Part shown: piece after piece, positions 11,216 to 23,251 of the stretch
Numbering within the stretch: the stretch's first letter is position 1
Layout of the letters: each line of letters begins with the position of its first letter
NCBI GenBank assembly: GCA_037783545.1
Contig: JBBELK010000450.1
Coordinates: forward strand, 930,001 to 994,000
Length of the DNA: 64,000 nucleotides
Source of the DNA: Henricia sp. BOLD:AAB3569
Taxonomy: Eukaryota; Echinodermata; Asteroidea; Spinulosida; Echinasteridae
Reading direction: 5' to 3'
Notes under the pieces: model-generated
What the model saw: only the letters and a program-made list of their open reading frames with translations
The model's database searches: none
What the model was told of the DNA's origin: nothing
Translations under genes and position numbers: made by a program

Positions 11216-12775
11216 CTACACAGGAGAGAAATTGAAAATGAACTGCTAGGATTTAGGGCTTTGTAAACTTCCCTGCTTTATTCAAGATTTGCCGCACCAA
11301 ACACATCGCACCTCTATGGAGCCCGCTGTATGTCGCACAAATTATGGAGATGAAGCCTCTCTTAACAACATCAGTGCGACTCCTATGTATTACATTGTCT
11401 GTATATTGTCTTTATTGATCCCAAAGTGTTGTATTGTGACCAATAAACAACCAGTGTTAAAAAATAATGATAAGTTTGATCATACAGGAGTTTTAAAGAT
11501 GGGCTACACAAAAATGTCCTAATGTCATGTACATAATGTCATTTGAATAATACATTATTGGTGTAGGATAACAAGTTTGCCAAACCCGTAATTGTTTATT
11601 GGTGTACAATGCATTGTAGTGTAGTTCTTGAAAGTATCACCATCACAGTACATGTTAGCCTTGACCAAGGCGTTGGGCTTGTCTTTTAGACGACCCGCTG
11701 AAGATAAAACTGAACAAAGCGCTTACGAGCTACGGAATCTGTTGCACGTATCAAAGGCTCACAACGCGCCGCGCTAGGACTATGCACACATGCATGTATC
11801 GGTACGGTCCTAAACCCAACAGCCTTGATGGTTCTGCATTCAGCCAGCGAAACTCATTACAGTAATAGGGAAACCACCCCAGCGTGAGCTGAGATTTCAT
11901 TGGTCGACGCACGCCAGGCTATGTTTGAAAAACGCTATGATCTGCGATCCCCAGTTTGTTCATCCATGGAGCTATCCGAGGCAGTATTAAGAGCTCCCAC
12001 AAATCATTCAGGAAAGCTGTCATATTACGACCGTTGTCCCCCAGAAGTGTAATCAAATACGTAAACAGACAAGCACAATAAATGCTACGAACCCGATAAT
12101 ATTTGTTGTTTTCGTCCATCGATCATGCCACGGTTCTCGTAACATGAGGACGCCATTACGTGCATTATGTGCTACTCATGAAGCTCTTGATTGGCTGAAG
12201 ACAAATGTTAAATATTCATACCTTGCATACCCGCATATCCAAAGCCCGCCCATTTTCGGCCAAAACCGGCCGAAAATATAAATTAACACATTAAACCCGG
12301 AAGTAACAGACTCGACAATGCCGTCTATCGAGCTAGGCCAGGCCGTACGCAGCTAGTACGCAGTATGTATTGCCGTATGGGTTTACTACGGACGTCGTTA
12401 TCTCAAAGTGGCTCGTTTTGATGCAGTTTGCATGCGCTAGACTAAAATTTAATATTCCCTCGTACAGCAAAAAAAAACTGCAGACGGCCTTGGACAAGGC
12501 TAAGTACATGTAGGCCTATTACCAAATAAGCTAAGGAGGCTTACAATGTAAAATAGGCGATAAGGGAGTCAAGTGGTCTTTGTGACATCATAGTGAGGGT
12601 GTGATAGCCAATTAGTGCAGCTTAATTGTTTACTGGAGGCAGTGTGTGCTACTGTACACGGTATATTGGCTGTGCAAACTGTGTGACTTAAATTAAATGC
12701 TCTGATCACATTTTGAAGCAAACTTGTTGCTAACAACATGTAACCCAACATTTCTGAGCATTTAAGTACCTGTAG
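11216..12775. other. Unassigned interior of inverted repeat
   Basis: No supported gene. A 10-bp-stem palindrome (ATTTTCGGCC..GGCCGAAAAT, 12252-12277) overlaps a TATAAA at 12277-12282, and an ATTGGCT (CCAAT) motif lies upstream near 12190. The arrangement is promoter-like but no convincing reading frame follows. Confidence 0.3.
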
Positions 12776-13505
12776 CATTGTGACTCGCGAAAATAGGTAA
12801 AACACCCCAACTTCAAAATGCTGCCTGACCATGAAGAAGAAGAGTTTCCAAAACTAAATGTGGTCCAGAAGTAGATTAGACTTGTAATTACAAATGGTGT
12901 AAGTTTAATATTGGTGGGTAAGTTTTGCCAAGGTCAAAGGTCACCGGGAATTTCGGTGTTTTAAAAAATATTTTCTGTCTGGAACCAACTTTGGAGCCTG
13001 GCAAAAATGTTATTCAATGAGTAACTTAAGTGCTCTATCCTTGCTTTGGGGTAACCACATGTGCCTATATATGCAATACTAAGTATTTCTGATTATCAAT
13101 TATGAGTATGTGGGGGGGGGGGGGGGGGGGGTCTGAAAAGGAAATTAATTTTATCAGCAGATTAAATTTGTGTTTTGATCAGCCTGTAGAGAGAAAGGGG
13201 GATGAGATACACCTGTTTTGAGGCCAGATTAGAGTACCAATTTATAGCTTTGTATCTTATTTTAATGGCGCTCTAAAACGCATTACAAAACGCAAAATAT
13301 TCAACAGCGCGCGCACTTGCAGGGTGGTACCGCCTCAATTTTGACAGGCCATAATTCCGAAACGACTAGGAGTTGGAATTGGGTTTTTTGCATGTGTTCA
13401 TTATATCCATAGATGAATATTATAAATGAATTTCAGCCAAATCTGAGAGGTGATCCGTACCAATTTTCAGAATATTGGTTGGTTCGACATGGAATGACCC
13501 CCCTG
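12776..13505 (-). repeat. Right arm of second inverted repeat
   Basis: Complement of 9640-10375. It contains a run of about 22 G at 13111-13132, where the left arm has only a short CCCCC-type stretch. Confidence 0.7.
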
Positions 13506-15617
13506 GCAATGAGAGATTCCTCATTTTAAAGGGTTTTTAAGCCTTTTAACAGGAAATAAAAATGTATTTGATTGGAACACTTGGAAGTGTTCATGAACAG
13601 GCCTATAGTGGGACATAAAATATATTGTTTTTTAGTATGAACTCAAAGAAACCATTATTGCAAATCTAATGAAAAATATTGATTTGCCGTGGGACAAGAA
13701 ATAGAAGATTACCATGTACAGACACGGTTTCGCAGGAACATGGTTTATGATAAAAATGCTAGTTTTGTGATAAAAACACAAATTTAAGAGGGGAGAAATG
13801 TTGCTAAGGAAAGACTTTTCAGGGTTGTAAGTGCATGGGCCCCATCAGTGACGGTGTGATTTCCCAAATTACACATGTACCTTTTTACCCCTAGAACTAT
13901 GGGGAAACCATACAGTTAGAGTTTTACATTCTTTCATTAGCCTACTTAAATTTACTGATCGTAATTGGCTAAATAAAAAATCGTACAAATTACGCCGAAA
14001 TCGTAAATGTTGGCCCAACTTGTCCAACTGCACGAACTGAATTGTGGGAAGGAAAACGAAGCAGTCTGCTCTAACATCAATCCCACAATACGGTTCTGCC
14101 TTTGTGCAAACTCACCCAAGTGGTAATTATGTTGACGGCAATTCCTTCTCCATAATCAAAATGAAGACTTATTGACGTTCATCAGTAACTCTAGAAACCC
14201 ATAAATAAATATTTTATACTACCTGTATGTAACTGTAAGGTCATCAGTCGTCACTATGAACAATAAAAATTGGGCACAATCCGTTGTTATTAACACTAGT
14301 TGTGCTCATAGTTCGTGCATGTGTATTCCATACCGTACCGTTATATTTAATTTCACTGCCGTCTACATACGTACAGCAATCGGTATGCAACAAACATGGC
14401 GGACATTTCTCAGGTTTCCTTATCCTGTAGGCTACAGTCCTAGCAATGCACACTTCCCGTGTGGGTGTGTTTGTTCCCCTCTGCATATTTTAATTCAATC
14501 AGTAATATTAACCATATCCGGGACTATCAATTTATAATAAATTCACACGTTTACAATTTATTTGGTGTCGATAATTACTTTAACCTGTATTTTTTTGTGC
14601 TATCAAAATATATTGAAATGGTACACCTACCTTCGAATAGACTGGCGGCTTTTTGTTACAGGACAGTCCTGATAATATATCCGAACCTGCTTGCCAAACG
14701 GAAGCCGAACTTATCGACGATTTACAGGATATTTGATGGTAAAATTCCTTGCAAGAAGCGGCACACCCACCCTCGTGTTCGTGCTATGGTACTCTGCATG
14801 CGACTGTGACCGCAAACACACGGCGTCTTGAGACGATTTCAGCCTAGCATGGTCTCGTGTAAATGCAAATGCTTCACTAGCATAGCATAATGGCCGACTA
14901 TTGTGACTGCACGCTGTTCCGCCCGTTCAAGGATTCCCTAACCGCTGGACATGTGCACTATGCCAACACCTTCCGCTCTGACTTTCGTTCGGCCATTTTA
15001 AAGAGTTTAGGTGGTTTCGGTCACGCTTGATTGATTCTAATACCGAGAATTATTAAAATTTTACGGCCGCCGTTATTCACAAAATACGTTCTTAGAAGTC
15101 AGAGGTGAATGACGATATACAATTTGCGGTATGTTAAACGGTTAGTCATAACTACGGGGGTGGGGTGGGGCTTAGGGGACGGTTTACGTATAGGCCACAA
15201 TAATCTTCATTTAATATTTAGCAGCTTACTATTTATAAACCTTCATATTGGTCGTCATTCCTAAAATTAATTACACGCAATCTGCGAATCAATGCATAAT
15301 TTTAATTAAATTACGGTAAACGTACTGCAAGTATTTAGGCATATAGCATACACAGTGAAATACAATAACGTAAAATATACTCGGTAAATTCAGTGGAAAA
15401 TCTCACATTTTAATATTGTTAAAATAGTCTTTTGGTATTCAAATCTTCCAAAAAATGGACTAGATTATCAGTTCACACGATTACATTTACAATAATTAAT
15501 AATAAGTAAGTGGATGACGTGGTTCCCTTGCGGCAAAATTCACCGCGACCGCAAGGTCATTGTAAATGACAGTGAAGGGTCGACTGCGCATGCTCGACCT
15601 GATCGAAATTAATATTT
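13506..15617. other. Unassigned DNA
   Basis: Only short frames. One weak terminal-exon candidate on the plus strand has a TTTTTGTTACAG acceptor at about 14650-14662, followed by 24 open codons (DSPDNISEPACQTEAELIDD...) ending in TGA. An ATGGCGGACATT start lies at 14395. Neither is enough to call a gene. Confidence 0.25.
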
Positions 15618-15630
15618 CATGTTTGATTGT

Positions 15631-15944
15631 CTTCTTCTTTCGTATGATCCCCTAAGGGGATCTGGTTGCTGAGATTAGCCGACTTAAGTCGTTGCCCTGT
15701 AGCCACCTTAGGAGGTTCTTCAGCATGGCCACGAAGTACTATGGAACAGGAAGAAATTCTCAGTTTTAGATGTGGGAGGAAAGCCCCACACACCACCGTG
15801 TATGGGGAAAACCCACGGAATCAGGCAGGGACTGAGAACCCAATCCACATACTGACCCGGACGGGCTTCGAACCTGGACGGGATTCGAACCAGGGCCACA
15901 TTGGTGGAAGGCGAGGAAAGAGCCGCTACGCCAACCTGACTCCC
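15631..15944 (-). mobile_element. tRNA-derived SINE with 13-bp TSD
   Basis: A perfect 13-bp duplication, CATGTTTGATTGT, flanks it (15618-15630 and 15945-15957). On the minus strand the element starts GGGGAGTCAGG, has an A box TTGGCGTAGCGGC and a B box GGTTCGAATCC about 40 bases further, and ends in an A/G-rich GAAAGAAGAAG tail. The related copy at 61376-61570 shares the A box (TTGGCGTAGTGG) and the GTGGGAGG block. Confidence 0.85.
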
Positions 15945-16771
15945 CATGTTTGATTGTGAATTGACCATTTATTGTTGCAAATAAAAATGATGAATTTTTT
16001 TTTTAAATTATCTTCGCGTAAATACAGATAGGCCTACAGTCAAACCTCGAAAAAGGTATAGACATTATAATTTTATCTTATTGTTTTAATTCCTGTAGGT
16101 CTAATAGTAATAAGAACAAGGTTCCTTTATAACAAGGTAATCTCCAAAGTCCCCAGGAGGCAGGACCATTGGTAGTGTACAGGTATACAACACGTCATTT
16201 GCAGTGACTCCAATTTGTTTTTTGTCGCGAGTTGACAAGAAAAACATTACTAAAAGTGTTATAATAACACTAAAATACCACAAAATTTTGGTTTCAGTCC
16301 AAAATGGTATTTTGGGTGAGAAATTAACAATTTAAGTCTTTTGCAAAAGACTTTTTACCATTCAACTCAATACAGAAACCACGCATAGATTTTGCAAGTA
16401 TTACTGCACCTATGTGGCTGAAATTTCTACAGGGCAGTTTTATCAACATTATGGGCTTTTAATCATGAGTGGAAATAACACCCCTCTAACAGTTTACCAA
16501 TCATGTGTTTTAAGAAAGCCTCTCAAATGTAACAAAAGCGTGCGAATTTGGAAACATGTGCAATTCTTGAAAATAGAAACCACTTTTGACTCGAAGGGTC
16601 CCCCCTGTAGGTTTTAACATACAGGGTGTCCATAAAAAAGGAAACCCATCTTTAAATGCAGATTATCAGAAATCTGTGCAATATTTCAAAAATAGGTGTG
16701 TATGTAGGGAAAGTCCAGACTGTCCTCTGTCCAGTGGTACCGGGGTCATGATGTAACTGTCATGCATGATA

Positions 16772-17220
16772 GACAGCCGAAGTGTGACGTGCGTTGCCAT
16801 GGCAATTGGATCTAAACTATCATGGCCGTCGGCAAAAGTACCATTGGAAAAGCACTGAGACACGGTTGAGTGATTTTTAATTTAGATCCAATTGCCTATA
16901 CACGAATCCGGTTGCTAAGGACTCCTTCCCTGCAAGTCCGCCATAGCTGGGGGCCATCCACTGCCATGGACTGGGCGCTTTGTCTTGTTGTTAAATCGAA
17001 CAGCGCACAACGCGTACGCGTACAGAGGCTTCGCAAGCAAATAAACGCGCAAAATTGTTCGAAGTGACAACATAATGTAACAGCATATCATCAACACAAA
17101 ACCCACAGTTCATGGCACTGGATGGCCCCCAGCTATGGCGGCCGTACATGGACCATGACTTTGCAGCTCGGATTGGTGTATAGGCAACCAACAAAAGGTG
17201 ACGTATTCACTTCAGCAGTC
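16772..17220. mobile_element. Palindromic MITE A, copy 1 (nested)
   Basis: The ends GACAGCCGAAGTG and CACTTCAGCAGTC are flanked by TA (16770-16771 and 17221-17222). It sits inside the mariner arm. An uninterrupted 165-bp copy lies at 23252-23416. Confidence 0.85.
16899..17180. mobile_element. MITE B nested inside MITE A
   Basis: The ends TACACGAATCC and GGATTGGTGTA are flanked by TA. Inverted stretches include CCGCCATAGCTGGGGGCCAT on both sides. The second MITE A copy (23252-23416) reads straight through the site (ATTGCCTAGGCAACC), proving the insertion. A partial copy is visible at about 35695-35756. Confidence 0.85.
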
Positions 17221-17402
17221 TATTGAGCAAACATAGCCATTATGAAAGGTGGTGAAATCATCATTGTGACAAGTTAGCACTTCACTTGAAAGTGGGATAA
17301 GGGTAATGAAGTGATGAAAGAACACAACATTTCTTTTTAAACCTTACCTTTCGTCTAGTACGCCCGGAGTGTCCCGTGTTGAGGTTCAGACTTGTTACCA
17401 AC

Positions 17403-17581
17403 ATGGTTCAATTGACAACTGAGCAGAGAGCGTTTGTGGTTGAACGGTATATATCATGAAACGAGAAGTTTCATTGCCGTTCAAGAGGCTAGCTTTCAGA
17501 ACCGGTTTCCTGAAAGGGAGGTACCAACAAAAAAGACCATCTGAAAAGTATGAAGAACAAGGAACAAGTCTGAACCTCAAC
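17403..17581 (+). pseudogene. Mariner-like transposase N-terminal remnant
   Basis: From ATG at 17403 the frame reads MVQLTTEQRAFVVERY. After a frameshift it continues with SFIAVQEASFQNRFPEREVP and a TKKTI..GTSLNLNK stretch. From memory this matches the N-terminal helix-turn-helix of a common mariner-like transposase group (DUF4817-type: EQRAFVV...F..RFP...P.K.TI). The catalytic DDE/D domain is absent. Confidence 0.6.
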
Positions 17582-17989
17582 AAGAAATGTTGTGTTCTTT
17601 CATCACTTCATTACCCTTATCCCACTTTCAAGTGAAGTGCTAACTTGTCACAGTGATGATTTCACCACCCCTCGTAATGGCCATGTTTGCTCAGTCATGC
17701 ATGACAGTTACATATTGACCCTGGTACCATTGGACTTTCCCTACATACACACCTCTTTTTGAAATATTGCACAGATTTCTGATAATTTGCATTTAGAGAT
17801 GGGCCGGGTGTCCTTTTTTTATGGACACCATGTATATTAATTTCTAGTACAAAAAGCGATATAGGGCAAGCATACATGCAGTAATACAAAGCAATTATTT
17901 TTTTCTCTTTCCATCATTTATTTCATTGATAAACTTGGGGTAAAGTATTTTCTTTTGGTCATCGAAAATCAGTTTCTCAGTGCTTTCAT

Positions 17990-18788
17990 TAGACTGGTTC
18001 CCTTGTCCACATATTTACTTCCCCTCCGTCGTATATGAGGACAGGTACACGCCGCCATGTTTGGCATAAATATCCAGGAATTCCTGGATGTTTATGCAAA
18101 TTAAATAGAATGTGTCACGGTTTGCGCAAGCGCCAAGCAGGCGCCCAGAATACAGCGTGTTGCGCGCCTTCGTTCGATTTGGCATCGCGCGCTACGCAAT
18201 CAATGTCGGGGAAAATTACAGCGGCGGCAGCAGCGGTATTTTTGCATCGACAGCAGAAGATATGCCTGTAAAATTGCTGTCAGAATCAAATAAACATACT
18301 GGTTTCGGTGGGAATCAAGGTTGAACAAATAGCTCTATATCAAACCATGTCATTCATATCATTCGATGGGGTTTCTGTCATGTTTTGTCGAGTTTTTTTA
18401 TGCGATGAAAAACCTTTTTTGAACAACGGCCGCACTGTGATATTGATGTTTGGCGGCTTAAAAATACGGCAAACAGCGCCATTTCAAGTAAAAAGTAATG
18501 TATCAGTGCAAACCTGGGCGTTGACGAGTACACCACTGCCAAAATTACTAAATAATTATAAGGGATGGCAAAGATTGAATAGGATATGCAAAACCCAGCG
18601 ACAAAATTAACGGTTGCGAAATTCACTCGTTGTTGAGCAAACTCTAAAAATAGATCATGCATATATTTAATACAACGACCAATCACGCGTGGTAATACAA
18701 CGGCCAATCACCCGTGGTTATTGCTCGTCGTGTGCCTGTCCTTGTATAGCGAGAGCAGCGTAGTGCACATGAACAGGGGACCAGTCTA
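17990..18788. mobile_element. MULE-like MITE with perfect 9-bp TSD
   Basis: It begins TAGACTGGTTCCC and ends GGGGACCAGTCTA, flanked by TGCTTTCAT on both sides (17981-17989 and 18789-18797). A 9-bp target duplication is characteristic of Mutator-like elements. The left subterminal region resembles that of the 13-kb element at 23469 (ATATGAGGAC near 18035 and 23512). No transposase is seen. Confidence 0.8.
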
Positions 18789-19294
18789 TGCTTTCATTTG
18801 CAATAAAACTTGCAATGATAAGACGTGTGACGTAATACAATGGCTCAGCATCTGAAACGAGGTTGCCAGTGCTAGTACTGCCTAGTATGCCAAAAAAGGA
18901 AGAGGGCGCATTTTATTTAGGTTTCCTTTTTTTAAATGTATTTCCAAAAGCCCAATGTTGTATTTTTTTTTTATTAACTCTTTCTCTGTAAGAGAAAGTT
19001 AATCATAAGAGACACACAGAGACACACGTGCTCTCCAGTGCTCCACTAACATCTGCTGTTTTTAGCATCTTCCTGGAAGCATTTGGGTGTCATTTTTATA
19101 TCACCATCATGGTCTTTTATCAGAGAAGCTACTGGATCTATTCTTTTCATCTTATTTTGTGACACCTTCAAGATTTTGGTGGATTTGTGACAACTTCTGC
19201 CAAATTTTTGTGCAGTCATTACTCTTTGGATTTCCTGCTACAAGGTCACCAGCAGTGATGCTTATCAACTATGCTAATCCATGGACAATAGGAT

Positions 19295-22200
19295 GTGGTC
19301 ACTAAGCCTTGTTGCCAACAAAGGATCACCATGGGTTGTCTTCACATTACTCTGTTGCTTCTGCTATGTCATCGGATCACTGCACAGGGACAATGGGTAT
19401 CACAGCATTCACCTGCATGCAGTAAACTATTAATGACCAAGTGTACTGGTCAATTTAAACATGGCCACTTTCTGCGGACTCGTACGTCATACTACAGCAA
19501 TTCCACTGCAACATTTCAGCTTCGCCTCTTAATTGCTGGTGATGTACATACAAATCCTGGGCCCAGAGATAACAGAGGTGACAATGACTCTTTGGATATT
19601 AAGAACCTTTCCAATCAGAAATTGTCCTATTCAAGACAGCAATTACTTGGACTCAAATCATCACCCCATCAACTGCCCCAAAGTACTTGGCAGATCTTGG
19701 ACAGTCTTGGAATTCTGGACAAATCAAGAAGTGCTTCACCTACAAACAAAACATTTCCTGCAAGCCAGCATACTTCTAAGGTTAAATGTTGCATATTAAA
19801 TGCTCGCTCAGTCCGGAACAAAACCATTGAACTTCTAGACTTTGTTTTGGAGAATAATCTAGATGCTGTGGCTGTTTGTGAATCCTGGCTTCGACCGGAT
19901 GATTCAACCCTAATCAGTGAAATAACCCCAAATGGCTATGCTCTCCATCATGTTGCCCGACCCAATAGAAGAGGAGGGGGAGTCGCCTTTCTCTCAAGGT
20001 CTACATTACCCGTGAAGGTCTCCAGTCATCGAAAGTTTGCATCTTTCGAATCTCTTGAGCTTGAATTATCATCGTCATCTTCCACCATCTCCCTCATTGT
20101 CCTTTACAAACCTCCCAAGAGCTCAAAACACGACTACATTTACTCAGTTTCTTCAAGAATTCAACGACCTCCTCGACTCTTATGTCCTGAGTTCATCTAA
20201 ACTCATCATTGCCGGTGATTTCAATATTCATGTTGATGATCCTGCTGACTCGGATGCAAATCGGTTTTTAGATTTATTATCATCTAACAATCTTCGTCAG
20301 CATATTACAAGTTCTACACATAAAGACGGACATACCCTTGATTTATTAATAATACGAGCCAGCGATGATTCACCAGTCTCCGGTATTTCCGTTCAAGAGG
20401 GAATCTCGGACCACAATGCCATAATCTGTAAGCTCTCTCTCCAGAAGCCATGTGTTCCGACCAAGACTGTTACCACCAGAAATCTTGGCAGTATTGACAT
20501 CAATTCCTTTAGTGCTAGCATCGGTAACTCCCATTTATTCCCCATTTTGGATAGTACTACCATCTCGGACAACGTGAATAACTACAACATCGTTCTATCA
20601 TCTCTACTTGACGACCATGCCCCTGCTAAAAAGCGCACTATTCGCTTACGTCCTAACACTCCGTGGTATAGCCAAGACATCACTGATGCTAAACATGAAA
20701 AACGGAGATTAGAACGAAAATGGCGTAAAACTCGACTTGAAATTGATCGTCAGCTTTACTGCAAGCAACGGAACATTGTTAATTACCTCATCCGTGAGAG
20801 GAAAACGAAACATTTCTCAACACTCATCACCAACTCATCAGATCAAAAACAGCTGTTTCGAGTCACTGACCAACTTCTACACCGCAAGAAACCATCTAAG
20901 CTTCCTTCCATGAAATCTGCCGACGACCTTGCTTGCAGATTTTCCGACTTCTTTACTCAGAAGATTCAACATATACGTGACACTTTCCCTAGTACTGCAT
21001 CAACTAAAGAAGAATTCCTAAGCTCCGCAATTCCGTCCACAGAGTTAACTTTATTTGAACCAGCATCTTCTTACGAGATTAAGAAGATACTTCTTCATTC
21101 TCCTCCCAAGACCTGTTGCCTCGACCCAATTCCGACTGACCTGCTCAAGAAATGTGCTGACACACTTGCACCAATTTTAACTCGCGTTTTGAACCAATCA
21201 CTTGCATCAGGAATTGTCCCTTCATCACTCAAGTCCGCCATTGTGCGACCGCTGCTTAAGAAATCCAACCTCTGCTTAAGAAATCCAACCTCGATCCAGA
21301 GACAATGAAGAATTACCGCCCAGTCTCCAACCTCCCATTTATTTCCAAATTGCTTGAACGTGTCGTGCTTGCCAGAGTGTCCTCTTTTCTTCATAAACGC
21401 AGTCTTCTCGACAAATGTCAGTCTGCATATCGAGCCAATCACAGCGTTGAAACTGCATTGGTTAGAGTTCAGAATGACATCTTGACTGCCATGGATAATG
21501 GAAAGCTCGTTGCACTTGTTCTTCTTGATTTATCATCCGCTTTTGACACTGTTGATCACCACATACTACTACAACGACTTCAGCAACTTGGTATAGATGG
21601 TATGGCATTAAAATGGTTCCAGTCCTACCTCACCAACCGTTCGCAACGAGTACAAATTCACGACAAAGTTTCGAGCCCAACGACCCTAACAACAGGTGTC
21701 CCCCAAGGATCCGTCCTTGGACCAGTTTTGTTCTCACTCTACACTGGTCCTCTTGGAAACATCATCCGCAAGCACGGCCTCCATTACCACTTTTATGCCG
21801 ATGACACGCAAATCTACGTTTCCTTTGATCCCGACCAAAATAAAGCGGAACTGGCCATTCATCAAGTGGAGCAGTGCATTGAGGAAATCCGCGACTGGAT
21901 GTCAGCTAACTTTTTGAAGCTGAATGATGATAAATCTGAATTTATCATATTTGGCTCAAAACAACAGCGCAGCAAAATTAACATTGGACATATCCGTATA
22001 GGAGTGTCTGATGTCCCCGCATCATCTGAAGTACGGAATCTAGGAGCCATTTTTGACTCCACGATGTCACTCAAAGCACACATATCTTCAATGTGTAGGT
22101 TTTCGTCAATGCACTTACGCAACATTGGGCTCATCAGGAAATACCTTACCCAGGATGCAACAGAAATCCTCATCCACGCCTACGTCACCAGCCGCCTTGA

Positions 22201-22639
22201 TATGGGAAACTCACTATTATACTTGCTACCGGAAAATCAGTTGAGTCGTCTGTCTCGTCTTCAGAACATAGCTGCTAGGATTGTCACTAAGACTAAAAGA
22301 AGTCAACACATCACTCCGGTCTTAAGGAATCTGCATTGGCTACCTATCAAGGACAGGATATGCTTCAAAATTTTAATGTATGTTTACCGCTCCACTACAG
22401 GCAGGCTACCATCATATCTTTCCGAACTAGTCCAACGGCATCATTCAAATCGTGAATCCATGAGATCCAACAACAAACTCCTCCTAGCGAAAGTTTATTC
22501 CAAGAGATCTTGGGGTGAAAGGTCCTTTGCCTCAGCAGCTTCATCCTTGTGGAACAAGTTACCAGAACACATCAAGCTATCGCCATCACTTGCAACTTTT
22601 AAAACATCACTTAAAACACATTTGATGAAATCTCATTAA
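19295..22639 (+). pseudogene. L2/CR1-type LINE ORF2 (endonuclease and reverse transcriptase)
   Basis: Non-LTR retrotransposon polyprotein needed for target-primed reverse transcription. The N-terminal hydrophobic leader (start probably ATG 19331) is followed by a 2A-like motif, GDVHTNPGP, near 19540-19566. Then come an APE endonuclease (ILNARSVRNK, VCESWL, AGDFNIH, SDHNAI) and a reverse transcriptase with AFDTVDHHILL, GVPQGSVLGPVLFSLY and the catalytic FYADDTQIY. The C-terminal region has NLHWLPIKDR and SLWNKLPEHI. There are two frame breaks: a small indel near 20125 after VLYKPP, and a 20-bp tandem duplication at about 21254-21293 (CTGCTTAAGAAATCCAACCT twice). The LINE extends to the 3' tail at about 22757. 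It looks recently active but is now dead. Confidence 0.92.
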
Positions 22640-22757
22640 CTGACTGAACTCCATGATTGTGATATTAGATTTTTAATGTGTCTCGCTGCGCCATGAGCAT
22701 CTTTTTTGATGGATACCGGCGCATTATAAATTTTCATTATTATTATTATTATTATTA
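22640..22757 (+). other. LINE 3' UTR and (ATT)n tail
   Basis: The 3' end has TGCGCCATGAGC, then GATACCGGCGCATTATAAAT, then about eight ATT units (22733-22756). The same end motif is on the minus strand at 10640-10700. Short-repeat tails are typical of L2/CR1 LINEs. Confidence 0.8.
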
Positions 22758-22929
22758 ATAAATAAACTAAATAATTACAATGTTAAAATGTACACCCAAA
22801 ATAAAGTGCGCCCTCTTATTGTGTTCCCCTACTTCACAAAGACTAATTTCTGTGGTAGAAACGCGGGAGCGTGGATGAGCGCCCTCTGTTGACAAATCGT
22901 ACAATTACCCTTTGCGATACGCATACGAG

Positions 22930-23110
22930 ATTCTGGCCTATAATAATGGTCCTGGCGTATTATTCGTTGAGAAGAGACTAGGGTAGGGGTAAAAAGGTTA
23001 GGTGTCAGGGGGTTAGGCTTATGGTTAGGGTTGAATTCATTAAAAAGTGATAAGCTTGCAGCGAGTTCGTTTGGTGTAGTGGTTAGAGTGTCCCTGGTTC
23101 GATTCCCATT
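22930..23110 (+). mobile_element. tRNA-like SINE relict
   Basis: GAGACTAGGG and GGTTAGG-type repeats lead to a tRNA-like head with A box TTTGGTGTAGTGGTTAGAG and B box GGTTCGATTCC. The boxes are only about 10 bases apart, so the anticodon-arm region is deleted. Relative of 5300-5540. Confidence 0.45.
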
Positions 23111-23251
23111 TGTGACAAATTTTGTGCAGTATTCGTTACTTTGTTTTAAAAGATAGTTACTTAGTAGCTTGAAAGAGCCAGAAAAAAAAGGTAGTCTTTG
23201 TTCAGAGTGTTAAATGTGTTAAAGAAAAATGAGAAAATTGGGACCAGTATA

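Larger units (their letters stand above)
16622..17832 (+). mobile_element. Tc1/mariner-type non-autonomous element
   Basis: The ends are CAGGGTGTCCATAAAAA and its inverted counterpart, flanked by TA (16620-16621 and 17833-17834). Once the nested MITE is removed, both inverted arms are about 250-270 bp long (16622-16769 plus 17223-17335 against 17584-17832). The middle keeps only the start of a transposase reading frame. This is an internal deletion derivative. Confidence 0.8.
18898..22818. repeat. Possible TIR pair AGAGGGCGCA around the LINE
   Basis: AAGAGGGCGCATTTTATT at about 18899 and the inverted AATAAAGTGCGCCCTCTT at about 22802 flank the LINE. This suggests the LINE landed in an older TIR element. 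No target duplication was confirmed. Confidence 0.35.

Noticed and set aside
14650..14735. Terminal exon DSPDNISEPACQTEAELIDD...
   Set aside because: Acceptor and stop are plausible, but no upstream exon, family or poly(A) signal supports it.
15466..15953. Protein-coding frame around 15666-15953
   Set aside because: Overlaps a tRNA-derived SINE with clear A/B boxes and target duplication.
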